Shown here piece after piece: positions 8,681-17,924 of a stretch of DNA of 64,000 nucleotides. The notes beneath the pieces are model-generated. The model searched no databases. It saw only the letters and a program-made list of their open reading frames with translations, and was not told the DNA's origin. Made by a program: the position numbers and the translations under genes. This DNA comes from Bacteroidales bacterium (GTDB lineage: Bacteria > Bacteroidota > Bacteroidia > Bacteroidales > VadinHA17), in NCBI GenBank assembly GCA_025454795.1, contig JALONT010000010.1, forward strand, positions 1-64,000, written 5' to 3'. The number at the start of each line of letters is the position of its first letter. Within the stretch, counting starts at the first letter, position 1.

Positions 8681-9721
8681 ATGAAGGTTGATTTGCTTCA
8701 GATGGTCGAAAGCGGCGGTTGTTCTGCAAAGATATCACCCGGACAGCTTGAGGAGATATTGAAGAATCTGCCTCTGCCTGAGGATCCGAATATTCTTGTC
8801 GGCATTGACACTCATGATGATGCTGGTGTCTATAAAGTGAATGACGATCTTGCCCTGGTACTCACAACTGATTTCTTTCCACCGGTTTGCAGTGATCCCT
8901 ATGAGTTCGGACAGATTGCCGCGGCTAATTCGATTAGTGATATTTATGCAATGGGAGGGACCCCGGTAATAGCCCTTAACATAATGATGTTTCCTGCATC
9001 GAAACTTCCCATGGAAGCTTATGCGGCAATTCTTAAAGGTGGATATGAAATGGCTTCTGAGGCGGGTGTAAGAATAATAGGCGGACATACCATTGATGAT
9101 ACACCTCCAAAATATGGACTGGCAGTTGTCGGATATATTCATCCCGATAAAATCATTACAAATGCCGGTGCCAGGCCCGGCGAGACTCTGATACTGACTA
9201 AACCGGTTGGCACCGGAATAATCCTTGCAGGCCAGAGGCTAAAAATGGCTGATGAAAAGGATGTCAAAGAGGCGTTAAAGCTTATGAAAATTCTTAATAA
9301 AACAGGTGCTGATGTGATGAAGGAATTCAATATTAAGGGTGCAACCGATATAACAGGATTCGGTCTTGCCGGACATGCTCTCAAGATGGCGAGAGCCAGT
9401 AATGTCTCCATTACACTTAAAATGAGACAGATACCTTTGATCGGAAATGCTTACAGAATTATTGATGAGGGTTGTATTCCTGGCGCTGCGTTCCGTAACC
9501 TTGATTTTGCCGGGCAGGAAACTTATTTTTCCGGGGACCTCGATTATAATCTTAAGATGATTGCCTTCGATGCCCAGACATCAGGAGGATTACTGATGAG
9601 TGTGCCTCAAGGAAAAGTTGATGCTGTATTAAATGAACTCCATCAAAGAGGATTATCGGATTCAACAGTCATAGGAAGTGTTACAGCTAAATGCGACAAA
9701 TTCCTGTACATCGAAAATTAA
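8681..9721 (+). CDS. selD: Selenide, water dikinase
   Basis: Makes selenophosphate from selenide and ATP. The 346-residue protein has the SelD/PurM fold with the glycine-rich N-terminus GGCSAKISP: Cys14 and Lys17 match the catalytic cysteine and lysine of E. coli SelD, while the second, non-essential cysteine is alanine. Metal/ATP motifs VGIDTHDDAGVYKV, ANSISDIYAMGG and GGHTIDDTPPKYG are present. Some organisms carry selenocysteine at the catalytic position, but here it is a cysteine codon, so no recoding is needed. It is the second gene of the yedF-selD unit, and its stop overlaps that of the convergent Nudix gene. Confidence 0.95.
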   Translation: MKVDLLQMVESGGCSAKISPGQLEEILKNLPLPEDPNILVGIDTHDDAGVYKVNDDLALVLTTDFFPPVCSDPYEFGQIAAANSISDIYAMGGTPVIALNIMMFPASKLPMEAYAAILKGGYEMASEAGVRIIGGHTIDDTPPKYGLAVVGYIHPDKIITNAGARPGETLILTKPVGTGIILAGQRLKMADEKDVKEALKLMKILNKTGADVMKEFNIKGATDITGFGLAGHALKMARASNVSITLKMRQIPLIGNAYRIIDEGCIPGAAFRNLDFAGQETYFSGDLDYNLKMIAFDAQTSGGLLMSVPQGKVDAVLNELHQRGLSDSTVIGSVTAKCDKFLYIEN

Positions 9722-10335
9722 TCAAATATCGTTTCGAAAAGCTTATGCTTTTTTGCTTCAAAGCATAATTCTATCTGTTTCCTGGTGGTCCTTTCAATTG
9801 AGAGTTCAGGGAGATCTGAAAGTGAAAAAAATCCTGAACTGAATGTTTCAGTATTTTCCTTAAAACTTTTTTCTATGAGTTCACATTCAACAAAAATCTT
9901 ATATATTGTATATGGTGAAAGCGGACCATTATGCTTACTGGCAAGATGTATCGCTATTACACGTCTTGTATTTACGGTTGCACCGGCTTCTTCAAAACAT
10001 TCTCTTACTGCTGATTCCCTGACAGTCGAATTTACATCAGCCCATCCTCCGGGCATTGACCATTTTCCATCTACCTTCTCTTTTACAAGAAGTATCTTCT
10101 TGTTTTTAATGACTGCTGCTCTGACATCTACCTTGGGAGTCTGGTATCCTGTTTCGTTAGTAAAGAGATCCTTTATTTTTTCATAACTCACTTCAGTATA
10201 ATTGTGCAGGATGTCTGCTGTAAGGTCGCTAATCTGCTGATACCTGTCTGTATCGTACTGGTTTTCAGCGAATGTCAATCCTGCCTGGGCTATCGACTGA
10301 AGTTGTGTAACCCATTGAAGCCATTTTTCTTTCAT
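9718..10335 (-). CDS. Nudix hydrolase with N-terminal helical domain (YjhB-like)
   Basis: A 205-residue protein. The first ~60 residues (WVTQLQSIAQAGLTFAENQY, DRYQQISDL) form the helical Nudix-associated N-terminal domain seen in ADP-ribose pyrophosphatase-like proteins. The Nudix domain follows: WSMPGGWADVNSTVRESAVR, then ECFEEAG. The first glutamate of the Nudix box is a serine here, although the REcfEE metal-binding core is kept. The substrate is probably a nucleoside diphosphate derivative, which the sequence cannot settle. It is convergent with selD, the two stop codons overlapping by 4 nt. The start is the ATG at 10335, after a non-coding spacer. Confidence 0.8.
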   Translation of the reverse strand: MKEKWLQWVTQLQSIAQAGLTFAENQYDTDRYQQISDLTADILHNYTEVSYEKIKDLFTNETGYQTPKVDVRAAVIKNKKILLVKEKVDGKWSMPGGWADVNSTVRESAVRECFEEAGATVNTRRVIAIHLASKHNGPLSPYTIYKIFVECELIEKSFKENTETFSSGFFSLSDLPELSIERTTRKQIELCFEAKKHKLFETIFD

Positions 10336-10449
10336 GATAGAAATTTTGTACGTGAGAAGAGAAACTCAGTACCTCCATCCGCTTTATTACAGACAGGGCA
10401 CACAAAAATACACTGAGTTTTTATTAACTTGCGGTTTTAAATAGAAAAA

Positions 10450-11136
10450 ATGAGAAGATTCTTATTCGTATTACTATTGCCGGGTTTCTTATCCGGATAT
10501 ATATACGGGCAATTATTCCTTCAGCCAAATTATGGACTGAAAAGTCACGAAACATTGATGATCAATAAGATAGAAGCAACCTCAAAAGGTGTAACATTTT
10601 ATCTGAGTGTTACTAACAAGATTGAGGGTGGTAGTTTCTGCGCCGATAAGAATATTTTTATGATATACCCTGATGGTGCCCGTAGCAAAATTGTCTCGGC
10701 TACCGGTATCCCGGTCTGCCCTGATGCATATAAATTCAGAACAGCAGGGGAGAGCCTCGATTTTGTTCTTGCTTTCCCACCCTTAAAGCAGGGAACAAAA
10801 TGGATTGACCTGGTTGAGGATTGCTCAGATAATTGTTTTTCGTTTTACGGTATTACTCTGGATAATGAGCTAAACAGAAAGATTGATGAAGCATTTTTCC
10901 TTGCCGAAAATGAACAGCCGTTAAAAGCAATGATCAACTTTATAAATATTGCAGATGCGAATGATAAAATGAACCTCGGAATTGAAGGTCTACTTTATAT
11001 AAATATTATAAAGCTTGCAGAGGAAACCGAAAATCCCGGCAGAGCTGCTGAATGGTACAGAAGATTAAAAACATCGGGAGCCCCCAGGGCTTCCGCGTAT
11101 CTTAAATATCTTAATGATCAGGGTATTAAGTATTAG
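10450..11136 (+). CDS. Secreted protein of unknown function
   Basis: I do not recognise this 228-residue protein. It starts with a signal peptide (MRRFLFVLLLPGFLSGYIYG, then Q). A beta-rich domain of about 120 residues carries four cysteines (SFCADKN, PVCPDAY, DCSDNC) suited to disulfide bonds in the periplasm or outside. The C-terminal ~75 residues are helical and resemble a single TPR-like pair (AEWYRRLKTSGAPRASAYLKYL). It stands alone between two genes of opposite strand and is followed by a bidirectional terminator hairpin shared with the porin gene. Confidence 0.6.
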   Translation: MRRFLFVLLLPGFLSGYIYGQLFLQPNYGLKSHETLMINKIEATSKGVTFYLSVTNKIEGGSFCADKNIFMIYPDGARSKIVSATGIPVCPDAYKFRTAGESLDFVLAFPPLKQGTKWIDLVEDCSDNCFSFYGITLDNELNRKIDEAFFLAENEQPLKAMINFINIADANDKMNLGIEGLLYINIIKLAEETENPGRAAEWYRRLKTSGAPRASAYLKYLNDQGIKY

Positions 11137-11140
11137 GATA

Positions 11141-11176
11141 AAAATAAAGCTGACCCGTAGGGGATCAGCTTTTTGT
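11141..11176. terminator. Bidirectional intrinsic terminator
   Basis: AAAGCTGA at 11146-11153 pairs with TCAGCTTT at 11165-11172 around a short GC-rich loop, with T-runs on the right (plus strand) and A-runs on the left (minus strand). It lies between the convergent unknown secreted protein and the FadL-family porin and can serve both. Confidence 0.75.
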
Positions 11177-11195
11177 TAATAGAGTAATGATTGTT

Positions 11196-12866
11196 CTAGA
11201 ATCTCATGTCAATACCAACTCCAAACACTACTGTACTTTTCCTATAAGTTTCATCAGCCTGGATATTAGTAGCTGTACCTGAAAGTATATGGTCGATTGT
11301 TTTGGTATCATCCATGTACTTTGTATAAGCGCAACCCAGATTAATTTTAATCTTGTCGTTGAATGCATAAGCACCGCCCGCACCAATTGTGTGTGTGGAA
11401 AGTCCATAGGTGAGGTCGCTCTGGTATTTGCTGTTGACCCCTTTATTTGCAAAAACATACCCGCCGCTTACCAGGAGTTTATCTGAAATATTATACTCAA
11501 GTCCTCCCTGAATCGACATTCCGTTGTTTCCAATTATATCGCTGTTTGCTATATGTACTACAGGAGTAGCGGGATTCAGGTCAGCATCCACTTTATGTCC
11601 GTAATCGGCTGTTTTATCGAAAAAGTAATTTCCACCGAGAGCTACTTTCAATTTTGGAGATAATCTGTAATCAATACCGATTGAAAGCATTGCAGGCATG
11701 TCATTTCTTATAACTTCTCCGTCGGGAAATTGAGTAATCGAATCACCTGTTGCGGTATAACCAATCAACAGGTCCTGTTTGGTGGCATTCGTCAGTTCAA
11801 GTTTAGTGGCCATCTCAAATTTAATGGCTATGTTCAGGTTTTCGTTTGGTGAGATATTAATGTTGAAGAAAGGAGTAATCCCTGATCCGCTTTGAGCCAC
11901 ATCTGCCGTCTTATCTTTAACCAGTGTTGCAGTAGCTGCTGCAACTGCCCTGTTTGTTCCTATTGTAGTAGCATTGGCAGTTACTGCACCGCTTACCTGA
12001 TTTAAAGTCATTGCATCAACTGCGGCCTGACTCAAACCAAGAACCTGTATCAGTCCCTGTTCCATACCCATTCTCTGTGCATTAGTTAATATAGTTCCAG
12101 CCTCAGCCTGAGCAAGAGTAAGTCCACCATAGGTAGGTAAAGCAGGAGCCAGCGAAGCCGGAATACCAAGTACCGATGTCAGGTTTGTTACAACTGTATT
12201 AAAATAACCGAAAGCTGATGTGCCTATTCCACCCATTATAAGCTGGATATCCTGAAGATGACCTGAATATGTGTTTTTTGCTGTTACTAAACGTGCTCCG
12301 GCAGCTACTGAAATCATATCATTTATTTTATATGAAGCTGCACCCTGGTAACCAAGAAATGTCGAACTCCCTTTGAAATATACATCTAAGCTGTAACCGG
12401 TGACTCCCCGTGCAGCAAGACTCGGAACAAGGTCAGAAATTCCCATTTCAAATGATGGAAGACCTTTTTCATAAGTTGCACCACCACCACCGCCGATAGG
12501 CAGAAATCCCAGAGAGAAAGCCAGTTTATCCATCTTATAGACTGCATAAACAGAAGGGAAAAAAGGTGCAGTTACTGTACCTTTGTACAAATGATCATTC
12601 AGCCCAAAATTTCCAGTGGGTCCTGCATATGAGTTCTCAATTTCTCTGGTTTGGAAAATAGTCTGGTTTGAAAGAGAAAAGTGAAATCCATTCTCCAGTT
12701 TCATCAATCCTGCCGGATTATAATATGCTGCATCAATTTCAGTTGATGCGTTCCTCGACGGGAGACGAACCCATGAGGCACTCTGGTTGGTGTTAGTAAC
12801 CAATCCTCCTGCCAGAAGAGTACCGGTAACCAATGTGCCGGCAAACAATGTTAGAATTTTTCTCAT
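11196..12866 (-). CDS. Outer-membrane transport protein, OmpP1/FadL/TodX family
   Basis: A 556-residue outer-membrane beta-barrel of the FadL type, which takes up long-chain fatty acids or other hydrophobic compounds. It has a signal peptide (RKILTLFAGTLVTGTLLAGG), the family N-terminal segment with the NPAG motif (AAYYNPAGLMKL), a GGGGG-containing turn, alternating strands and a terminal aromatic residue (GVGIDMRF). An alanine-, threonine- and leucine-rich insert of roughly 120 residues (about positions 205-325) interrupts the barrel and is longer than I would expect for this family. It appears to be a single-gene unit ending at the shared terminator. Confidence 0.82.
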   Translation of the reverse strand: MRKILTLFAGTLVTGTLLAGGLVTNTNQSASWVRLPSRNASTEIDAAYYNPAGLMKLENGFHFSLSNQTIFQTREIENSYAGPTGNFGLNDHLYKGTVTAPFFPSVYAVYKMDKLAFSLGFLPIGGGGGATYEKGLPSFEMGISDLVPSLAARGVTGYSLDVYFKGSSTFLGYQGAASYKINDMISVAAGARLVTAKNTYSGHLQDIQLIMGGIGTSAFGYFNTVVTNLTSVLGIPASLAPALPTYGGLTLAQAEAGTILTNAQRMGMEQGLIQVLGLSQAAVDAMTLNQVSGAVTANATTIGTNRAVAAATATLVKDKTADVAQSGSGITPFFNINISPNENLNIAIKFEMATKLELTNATKQDLLIGYTATGDSITQFPDGEVIRNDMPAMLSIGIDYRLSPKLKVALGGNYFFDKTADYGHKVDADLNPATPVVHIANSDIIGNNGMSIQGGLEYNISDKLLVSGGYVFANKGVNSKYQSDLTYGLSTHTIGAGGAYAFNDKIKINLGCAYTKYMDDTKTIDHILSGTATNIQADETYRKSTVVFGVGIDMRF

Positions 12867-13090
12867 AGATAAGTTTTTAAGTTAAAAATCAGAGATTTCT
12901 GCATTCAAGTTGCAAAAGACCCCTATACCTTTATTTTTTATGATCAAACGATCAAAAACATTTCAAATGTATACAATTATTTGAATCCTGCAAATAAGTC
13001 TAAAATAGTATATTGATATTAAGTTAATTAAAGGGTACTGTTGTAAGTTATTCGAATTTTATCAGATCGGGATGATGGAAGTTTTGGAGA

Positions 13091-13281
13091 AGGCGTCAGG
13101 CGTCAGGCATCAGGCGTCGGGCAAGAGATCATTTTTTTATATTTAATTATTAGTAAATTGCCTTTGGAATAAAAAATGTCTAATATTAACTAAAAATCAG
13201 CATTATGTTGACCGCGTTAATTAGACACAGATCGAAATAACAAACGATGTCGCCTGACGCCAGGCGCCTGACGCCTGACGT
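13091..13281. repeat. Inverted pair of GGCGTCAGGC repeat clusters
   Basis: The spacer 12867-13289 lies between the porin start and the TonB receptor stop codon. It contains about three GGCGTCAGGC-like units at 13091-13121 and the inverse units (GCCTGACGCC) at 13251-13280. The arms are about 30 bp each, separated by 130 bp of AT-rich DNA, and could form a GC-rich stem. The AT-rich remainder presumably holds the porin promoter; a TTTG box and a near-consensus GTCTTTTG occur on the minus strand around 12915-12945. No gene is seen. Confidence 0.7.
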
Positions 13282-13289
13282 CTTCCTGC

Positions 13290-15515
13290 TTAAAATTCCC
13301 CGGAAAACCTGACACTGAAATTCCGCTGCGGCTGAATATCCCCGGGCCTGCCCATATATTCAGTGTTTGTGATGTTTTTTACTGCCAATGAAAGTGTATA
13401 TTTTACACTAATTTTATATCCCAACGATCCGTCGAGTAATGCATAGCCCGTATTATGCCCTTCCCAGTATTCTGTAAATCCGACTAAGATTGGCTGCTCA
13501 AGGAATACTCTGTCGATGTTAAGGATTTTTGATTTTAGATAGAAATTCAGATCCAGGTCAAAATTTTTCCATTCTGCATTGTACGAAATCTTTCCGGAAT
13601 GCATCCTTCTGTACTTAAGAAAGTTATTTAATGGGAGTGATGTAAACGGCTTAAGATCAATTGGATAAATAAACGAATAACCTCCGGAAAATGCGTATTT
13701 GATTTTATTTGTTTCTCCCGATAGTAAAAACTCTAATTCGGTGCCGTAAATTCTGGCCTCCTCGCTGTTATTTGCCTTGAAACCCATTCCTTCATCAAGG
13801 TATGAGGCAAACATATATTCGATCAGGTTGGTGTTTCTCATGTAAAAAAGTGCAATATCAAACTGGCCTGATAATTTTCCGAATGACAATCCCTGTTTTG
13901 CACCAAGTTCTGTACTCCAGCCCGATTCCGCCAGGATATCAGGATTTTCAATGATCTTTATGGAACCAAGAGTTGTTGCGGCAAATTTCTCGGCAATTGA
14001 GGGGTATCGGTAACCCTGTCCGAATGATGCCCTGATGAATGTATAATCTGCAGCCTGCCAGTTGAGTCCTGCCCTGAATACAGGAATTATCTTATCGTTT
14101 ATTCCATCAAGAGAATTATTTTCGACACGAATGCCCGCAACTCCTTTCAACCGGTTCAAAGGTCTTACTTCAAGCTGTGTAAAACCAGCAATATTAAGGC
14201 TGGTGTGATTGCCAAAAAAACGGGCTGAATTTACCTTACTGTAGTTTTCAGATGCTCCGGCCGTAAAATCCATAAAATCAGATAATTTATACCAAAGCTG
14301 ATATTCGGTATAAAAAGAAATGGCATCACTGTTATTATCCGGGTTGTTTGGTAACCTGTTAAGTGATGACTGGAGTCGTACTTTAAGATCATGGCGGAAT
14401 TTGTCTGTTTGTCTGAATGAAATAAATGGATCGAAGGTGATAAATGTACCATGAAATTCTGACGCTGTAGACCAATCCTGCTTAAGCGCACCTGAATCAG
14501 CATCCTCCCATAATAGAAAATCTTTCTTAACAGTGTAGCCCGAATTCAGGTTTATACCGTAAGTAAGTCCTTCGATTTTACTGTTGAAATGTTTCAGCTT
14601 AAGACTTAACCTCACCAGCTTTTCCCCGTTAAATCTACGGTATCCGTCATCAATCAGAAAGTTTCCGCTGATTCCAAAATCTGTTTTTCCGTACTTTTGA
14701 AGATGAGAAAACGAAGCATTTGAAAATGTTCTTGGAGTATCCCACCAGATCCGGGCTTTATTCTTTGGTTTGTCAAATATTCCTGTTTCGATAAAAAATT
14801 TGGTTACAGGAGTGTTTGTTGCATCAGCTGTCCTGAAGTTTATAACTCCGTTCAGGGCAGATGACCCATACAATACTGAGGAGGCTCCTTTGATTATTTC
14901 GATCTGAGACAGGTTCTCAAGAGGAAGGAACTGCCATTTAATATTTCCGGCATCGGCAGAGACCATTGGCAATCCATCAATAAGGGCGAGGACCCTGCTG
15001 CCGGCACCGTAGCTGAACCCGCTGCCACCCCTGACTGATGCCTGCCCGTCCATGACCTCAATTCCCGGAATCTTATTTATAAGTTCCTGAGCATCATTGA
15101 TATGATTATCGGAAAGGAAGGTGCTTTTAATTATATCCATCGATACTGACAGTTCAGCGATTTTCTGTTCGTTCCTGTTGGCACTGACGACGATCTGGTC
15201 AATTTCGCGGACCATCATTTCGAGACTGACGTCGAGTGATAAAGTTTCATTATCTGTTAGGGTCACTTCCCTTGTTACAGATCCGTAACCAATGAACTGA
15301 AATCTGATATGGAGTTTCCCGGCGTTCGTTTTGATGAAGTAGTCACCATCCTGACCCGTAGTAGTTCCCAGAGCTTTACCATATATTATATAGACACCTG
15401 CAAGAGGTTCTCCGGTGTTCTTGTCAGATACCTTTCCTCTGACGATCCCATCCGGATCAGCGGCTGTCAGGACATAGCTTATAAGCAGCCCCAGGGTGGT
15501 AAGGATCCGGTGCAT
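13290..15515 (-). CDS. TonB-dependent receptor with N-terminal CarboxypepD-reg-like domain
   Basis: A 741-residue outer-membrane receptor using energy from TonB. After a signal peptide (HRILTTLGLLISYVLTAA) comes a CarboxypepD-regulatory-like beta-sandwich (GIVRGKVSDKNTGEPLAGVY), then a plug domain (IPGIEVMDGQASVRGGSG, IEIIKGASSVLYGSSALNGV) and a 22-strand-type barrel ending in the aromatic terminus VRFSGEF. The plug resembles those of siderophore and cobalamin receptors rather than SusC, and no SusD is adjacent, so the substrate is unknown. Translation starts at ATG 15515, overlapping the stop codon of the upstream lipoprotein (TGATG); a GTG one codon earlier is also possible. Confidence 0.88.
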   Translation of the reverse strand: MHRILTTLGLLISYVLTAADPDGIVRGKVSDKNTGEPLAGVYIIYGKALGTTTGQDGDYFIKTNAGKLHIRFQFIGYGSVTREVTLTDNETLSLDVSLEMMVREIDQIVVSANRNEQKIAELSVSMDIIKSTFLSDNHINDAQELINKIPGIEVMDGQASVRGGSGFSYGAGSRVLALIDGLPMVSADAGNIKWQFLPLENLSQIEIIKGASSVLYGSSALNGVINFRTADATNTPVTKFFIETGIFDKPKNKARIWWDTPRTFSNASFSHLQKYGKTDFGISGNFLIDDGYRRFNGEKLVRLSLKLKHFNSKIEGLTYGINLNSGYTVKKDFLLWEDADSGALKQDWSTASEFHGTFITFDPFISFRQTDKFRHDLKVRLQSSLNRLPNNPDNNSDAISFYTEYQLWYKLSDFMDFTAGASENYSKVNSARFFGNHTSLNIAGFTQLEVRPLNRLKGVAGIRVENNSLDGINDKIIPVFRAGLNWQAADYTFIRASFGQGYRYPSIAEKFAATTLGSIKIIENPDILAESGWSTELGAKQGLSFGKLSGQFDIALFYMRNTNLIEYMFASYLDEGMGFKANNSEEARIYGTELEFLLSGETNKIKYAFSGGYSFIYPIDLKPFTSLPLNNFLKYRRMHSGKISYNAEWKNFDLDLNFYLKSKILNIDRVFLEQPILVGFTEYWEGHNTGYALLDGSLGYKISVKYTLSLAVKNITNTEYMGRPGDIQPQRNFSVRFSGEF

Positions 15516-15925
15516 CACTTAACTTTAAAAGTCATTCGTATAGGGATCGGTTGTGAAGGGTTAACCTGGTTAGGGGCAGAGGTTTTGATCTTTAATGAAT
15601 TTACTGTCAGTTCTACAATGTCGCAGAAAAAAGACATTGGCTCATTGTCAGGCATAATGATAATTTCTGTATCATCTGCATATAATTTCCAAATACCTGT
15701 ATAAGTACCGAAGTAGCCCGTACCATCTTCCTGGAATTTTGCATCTCCCTTAAATTTCTCAAGCATCTGTCCAGGGCCGCTTGCATCCATCCCATTTGCC
15801 AGTAAGCTGTCGGCCGTCCAGATGGGTGTAGTCAGAATTATGAATCTTTCAGACTTCTTATCTTTGGAACAGGAAAAAAACATCAAACCGGCTGTGATGA
15901 CTAATAGCAGTGAAAGTTTTTTCAT
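15515..15925 (-). CDS. Small lipoprotein, lipocalin-like
   Basis: A 136-residue lipoprotein with signal peptide MKKLSLLLVITAGLMFFS and lipobox cysteine (FFSC, about residue 19), followed by SKDKK. The mature part is beta-rich with a Gly-x-Trp segment (TGIWKLYADDTEIII) and resembles the lipocalin-like lipoproteins common in Bacteroidetes. The start was set at ATG 15925 because the residues further upstream do not look like coding sequence. It overlaps the TonB receptor by one base, which suggests a surface or periplasmic partner of that receptor, an inference from position only. Confidence 0.7.
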   Translation of the reverse strand: MKKLSLLLVITAGLMFFSCSKDKKSERFIILTTPIWTADSLLANGMDASGPGQMLEKFKGDAKFQEDGTGYFGTYTGIWKLYADDTEIIIMPDNEPMSFFCDIVELTVNSLKIKTSAPNQVNPSQPIPIRMTFKVK

Positions 15926-16064
15926 GGTGCTTAAAGTTAATTTGTAAAACAGTCGTTCAGAATAACAATCAGGATGAACCTTTTTAAAGACCTGAATTAC
16001 AACAAATGTAAGAAAGTTTAGAAAATTATATATAAACTTCAAATTGATTATGACTGACCTCAAG

Positions 16065-16131
<67 letters not shown>

Positions 16132-16269
16132 CAGCTAACCAGTTAAATTAAAAACTATAATAAAAATCCCCTATAAGATTATTCCGGTTCAGATTCGTCT
16201 CTTTTTTAGAAAGTAAGGCACCAATCATCCATATGTTTTCTATTTTTGAAAGAATAAATTCTTAGAATC

Positions 16270-17067
16270 ATGAAAAATCAAAATCATTTTAAAAGAGACT
16301 TACTTGTAATGACTGTTCTCATAATTACTTTTTCTCTGCAGAGTTCATTCTCCCAGCCTGTTGTTGGTCTCGATAACTGGTTTAACCGCGAGACAAACGC
16401 AAAAACAGGGAAACCTTTCCATTATCTCTGGACTGATACCGAAAACAGCGGATATGAACGGTGGGGTGAAATTTTTAAGATGAAAGGAGCGAAGCTTACT
16501 ACGGTTGAAAAACCAATCGCTGCTTCACTTGCCAAGATTGATGTTTATATTATTGTTGATCCGGATACAACAACCGAATCGAAATCACCAAATTATATAA
16601 TGCCGGATGATATCAAGGCAATCAGTAAATGGATGAAAAAAGGTGGTGTCCTGGCTATTCTTGCCAACGATGCACCGAACTGTGAATTCACGAATCTTAA
16701 CAAGCTTATGGAGAAATTCGGGATGAAATTTAATCACGTCACTCTGCATCCGGTAACAGGGACCAATTTTGAAATGGGTGCATGTATAAACCTGCCTGCT
16801 CATCCCTTGTTTAAAGGTGTTTCGAAGATCTATATCAAAGAGGTTTCTGATATAAACATTTCTGGAACTGCAAAATCCATACTGACCGAAAACGGGAAGG
16901 TACTGATAGCTGAGAATAAGGTTGGAAAGGGTTATGTCTTTGCAATCGGAGATCCATGGATCTATAATGAATATATTGATCATGACCGGCTTCCGGAAAG
17001 TTTTGAAAACCGTAAAGCTGCGGAGAATCTGACGGATCTGCTGCTGGGGAATGTGAAGAAGAAATAA
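16270..17067 (+). CDS. Secreted DUF4350/GATase-like protein, carbohydrate-associated
   Basis: A 265-residue exported protein (signal peptide ending FSLQSSFS, then QP). The mature protein begins VVGLDNWFNRETNAKTGKPF and contains a Rossmann-like alpha/beta core (IDVYIIVDPDTTT, IKAISKWMKKGGVLAILAND, GYVFAIGDPWIYNEY). From memory, this domain occurs alone or fused to GH105/GH88 unsaturated glucuronyl or rhamnogalacturonyl hydrolases in Bacteroidetes; no such hydrolase is next to it here. I treat it as a glutamine-amidotransferase-like fold of unknown activity. It ends 1 nt before the GTG of the SDR gene, so the two are probably co-transcribed. Confidence 0.6.
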   Translation: MKNQNHFKRDLLVMTVLIITFSLQSSFSQPVVGLDNWFNRETNAKTGKPFHYLWTDTENSGYERWGEIFKMKGAKLTTVEKPIAASLAKIDVYIIVDPDTTTESKSPNYIMPDDIKAISKWMKKGGVLAILANDAPNCEFTNLNKLMEKFGMKFNHVTLHPVTGTNFEMGACINLPAHPLFKGVSKIYIKEVSDINISGTAKSILTENGKVLIAENKVGKGYVFAIGDPWIYNEYIDHDRLPESFENRKAAENLTDLLLGNVKKK

Positions 17068-17068
17068 G

Positions 17069-17860
17069 GTGAATAAAACAGCACTGATAACCGGTGCCTC
17101 AAAGGGCATAGGCTTTGAACTTGCACGGATTCATGCCTCGCGGGGTGATAATCTTATTCTTGTCGCCCGGAATAAAAACAAGCTTGATGAACTGAAGAGG
17201 GAACTGGAAAAGAAATATGCAATAAACGTGTATACAATCGGGAAAGACTTATCATTAAGGAGTTCAGCAAGAGAAGTTTATGATGATGTGAAAAGAAATG
17301 GAATTTCTGTTGATTACCTGATCAATAATGCAGGATTTGGCGATTTTGGACTGTTTGCAGATTGTGACTGGGACAAACAGGAGAAGATGATCAATCTGAA
17401 TATTACGGCTCTTATTCATTTAACCAGGCTCTTTTTACCGGGCATGATTGAAAAAGAAGAAGGTAAAATCCTGAATATGGCTTCAACAGCAGCATTTCAG
17501 CCCGGACCTACGATGTCTGTATATTTTGCTTCAAAAGCATTTGTCCTGAGCTTTTCTGAAGCAATCAATAATGAAGTGAGAGACAAGGGTATAACAGTGA
17601 CGGCACTCTGCCCTGGTTCCACTGATACCAACTTCCATGCCATAGTACTGGATGATCCAAAACTGGTTAAATACCGTAAGATGGCCTCCCCGAAGGAAGT
17701 GGCGGAGTATGGTTACAGGGCAATGATGAAGGGGAAGCCCTTAGCAATTCAAGGATTTAAGAATTCTTTGATGGCTAATGCTGTCAGGTTCTTTCCCCGG
17801 GGTTTTATTGTTAAAATTGTACGCAAAATACAGGAGAAGAAGCACTTCAGAAAGATTTAA
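17069..17860 (+). CDS. Short-chain dehydrogenase/reductase (SDR)
   Basis: A 263-residue classical SDR using NAD(P)H. The cofactor motif TGASKGIG lies at residues 8-15, the structural NNAG motif in INNAGFGDFG, the catalytic serine in MASTAAFQPG and the YxxxK pair in YFASKAF. The family is close to the DltE/YqjQ-type oxidoreductases with an RFFPR membrane-proximal C-terminus; the substrate is unknown. The start is a GTG one base after the stop of the upstream secreted protein. The next gene downstream is a decayed GH2. Confidence 0.85.
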   Translation: MNKTALITGASKGIGFELARIHASRGDNLILVARNKNKLDELKRELEKKYAINVYTIGKDLSLRSSAREVYDDVKRNGISVDYLINNAGFGDFGLFADCDWDKQEKMINLNITALIHLTRLFLPGMIEKEEGKILNMASTAAFQPGPTMSVYFASKAFVLSFSEAINNEVRDKGITVTALCPGSTDTNFHAIVLDDPKLVKYRKMASPKEVAEYGYRAMMKGKPLAIQGFKNSLMANAVRFFPRGFIVKIVRKIQEKKHFRKI

Positions 17861-17924
17861 CATGAACGGACTCCCGAACTGGATTCTTTTTGTAAAATTG
17901 CATCCGCTAAAAAAGACGATCATT

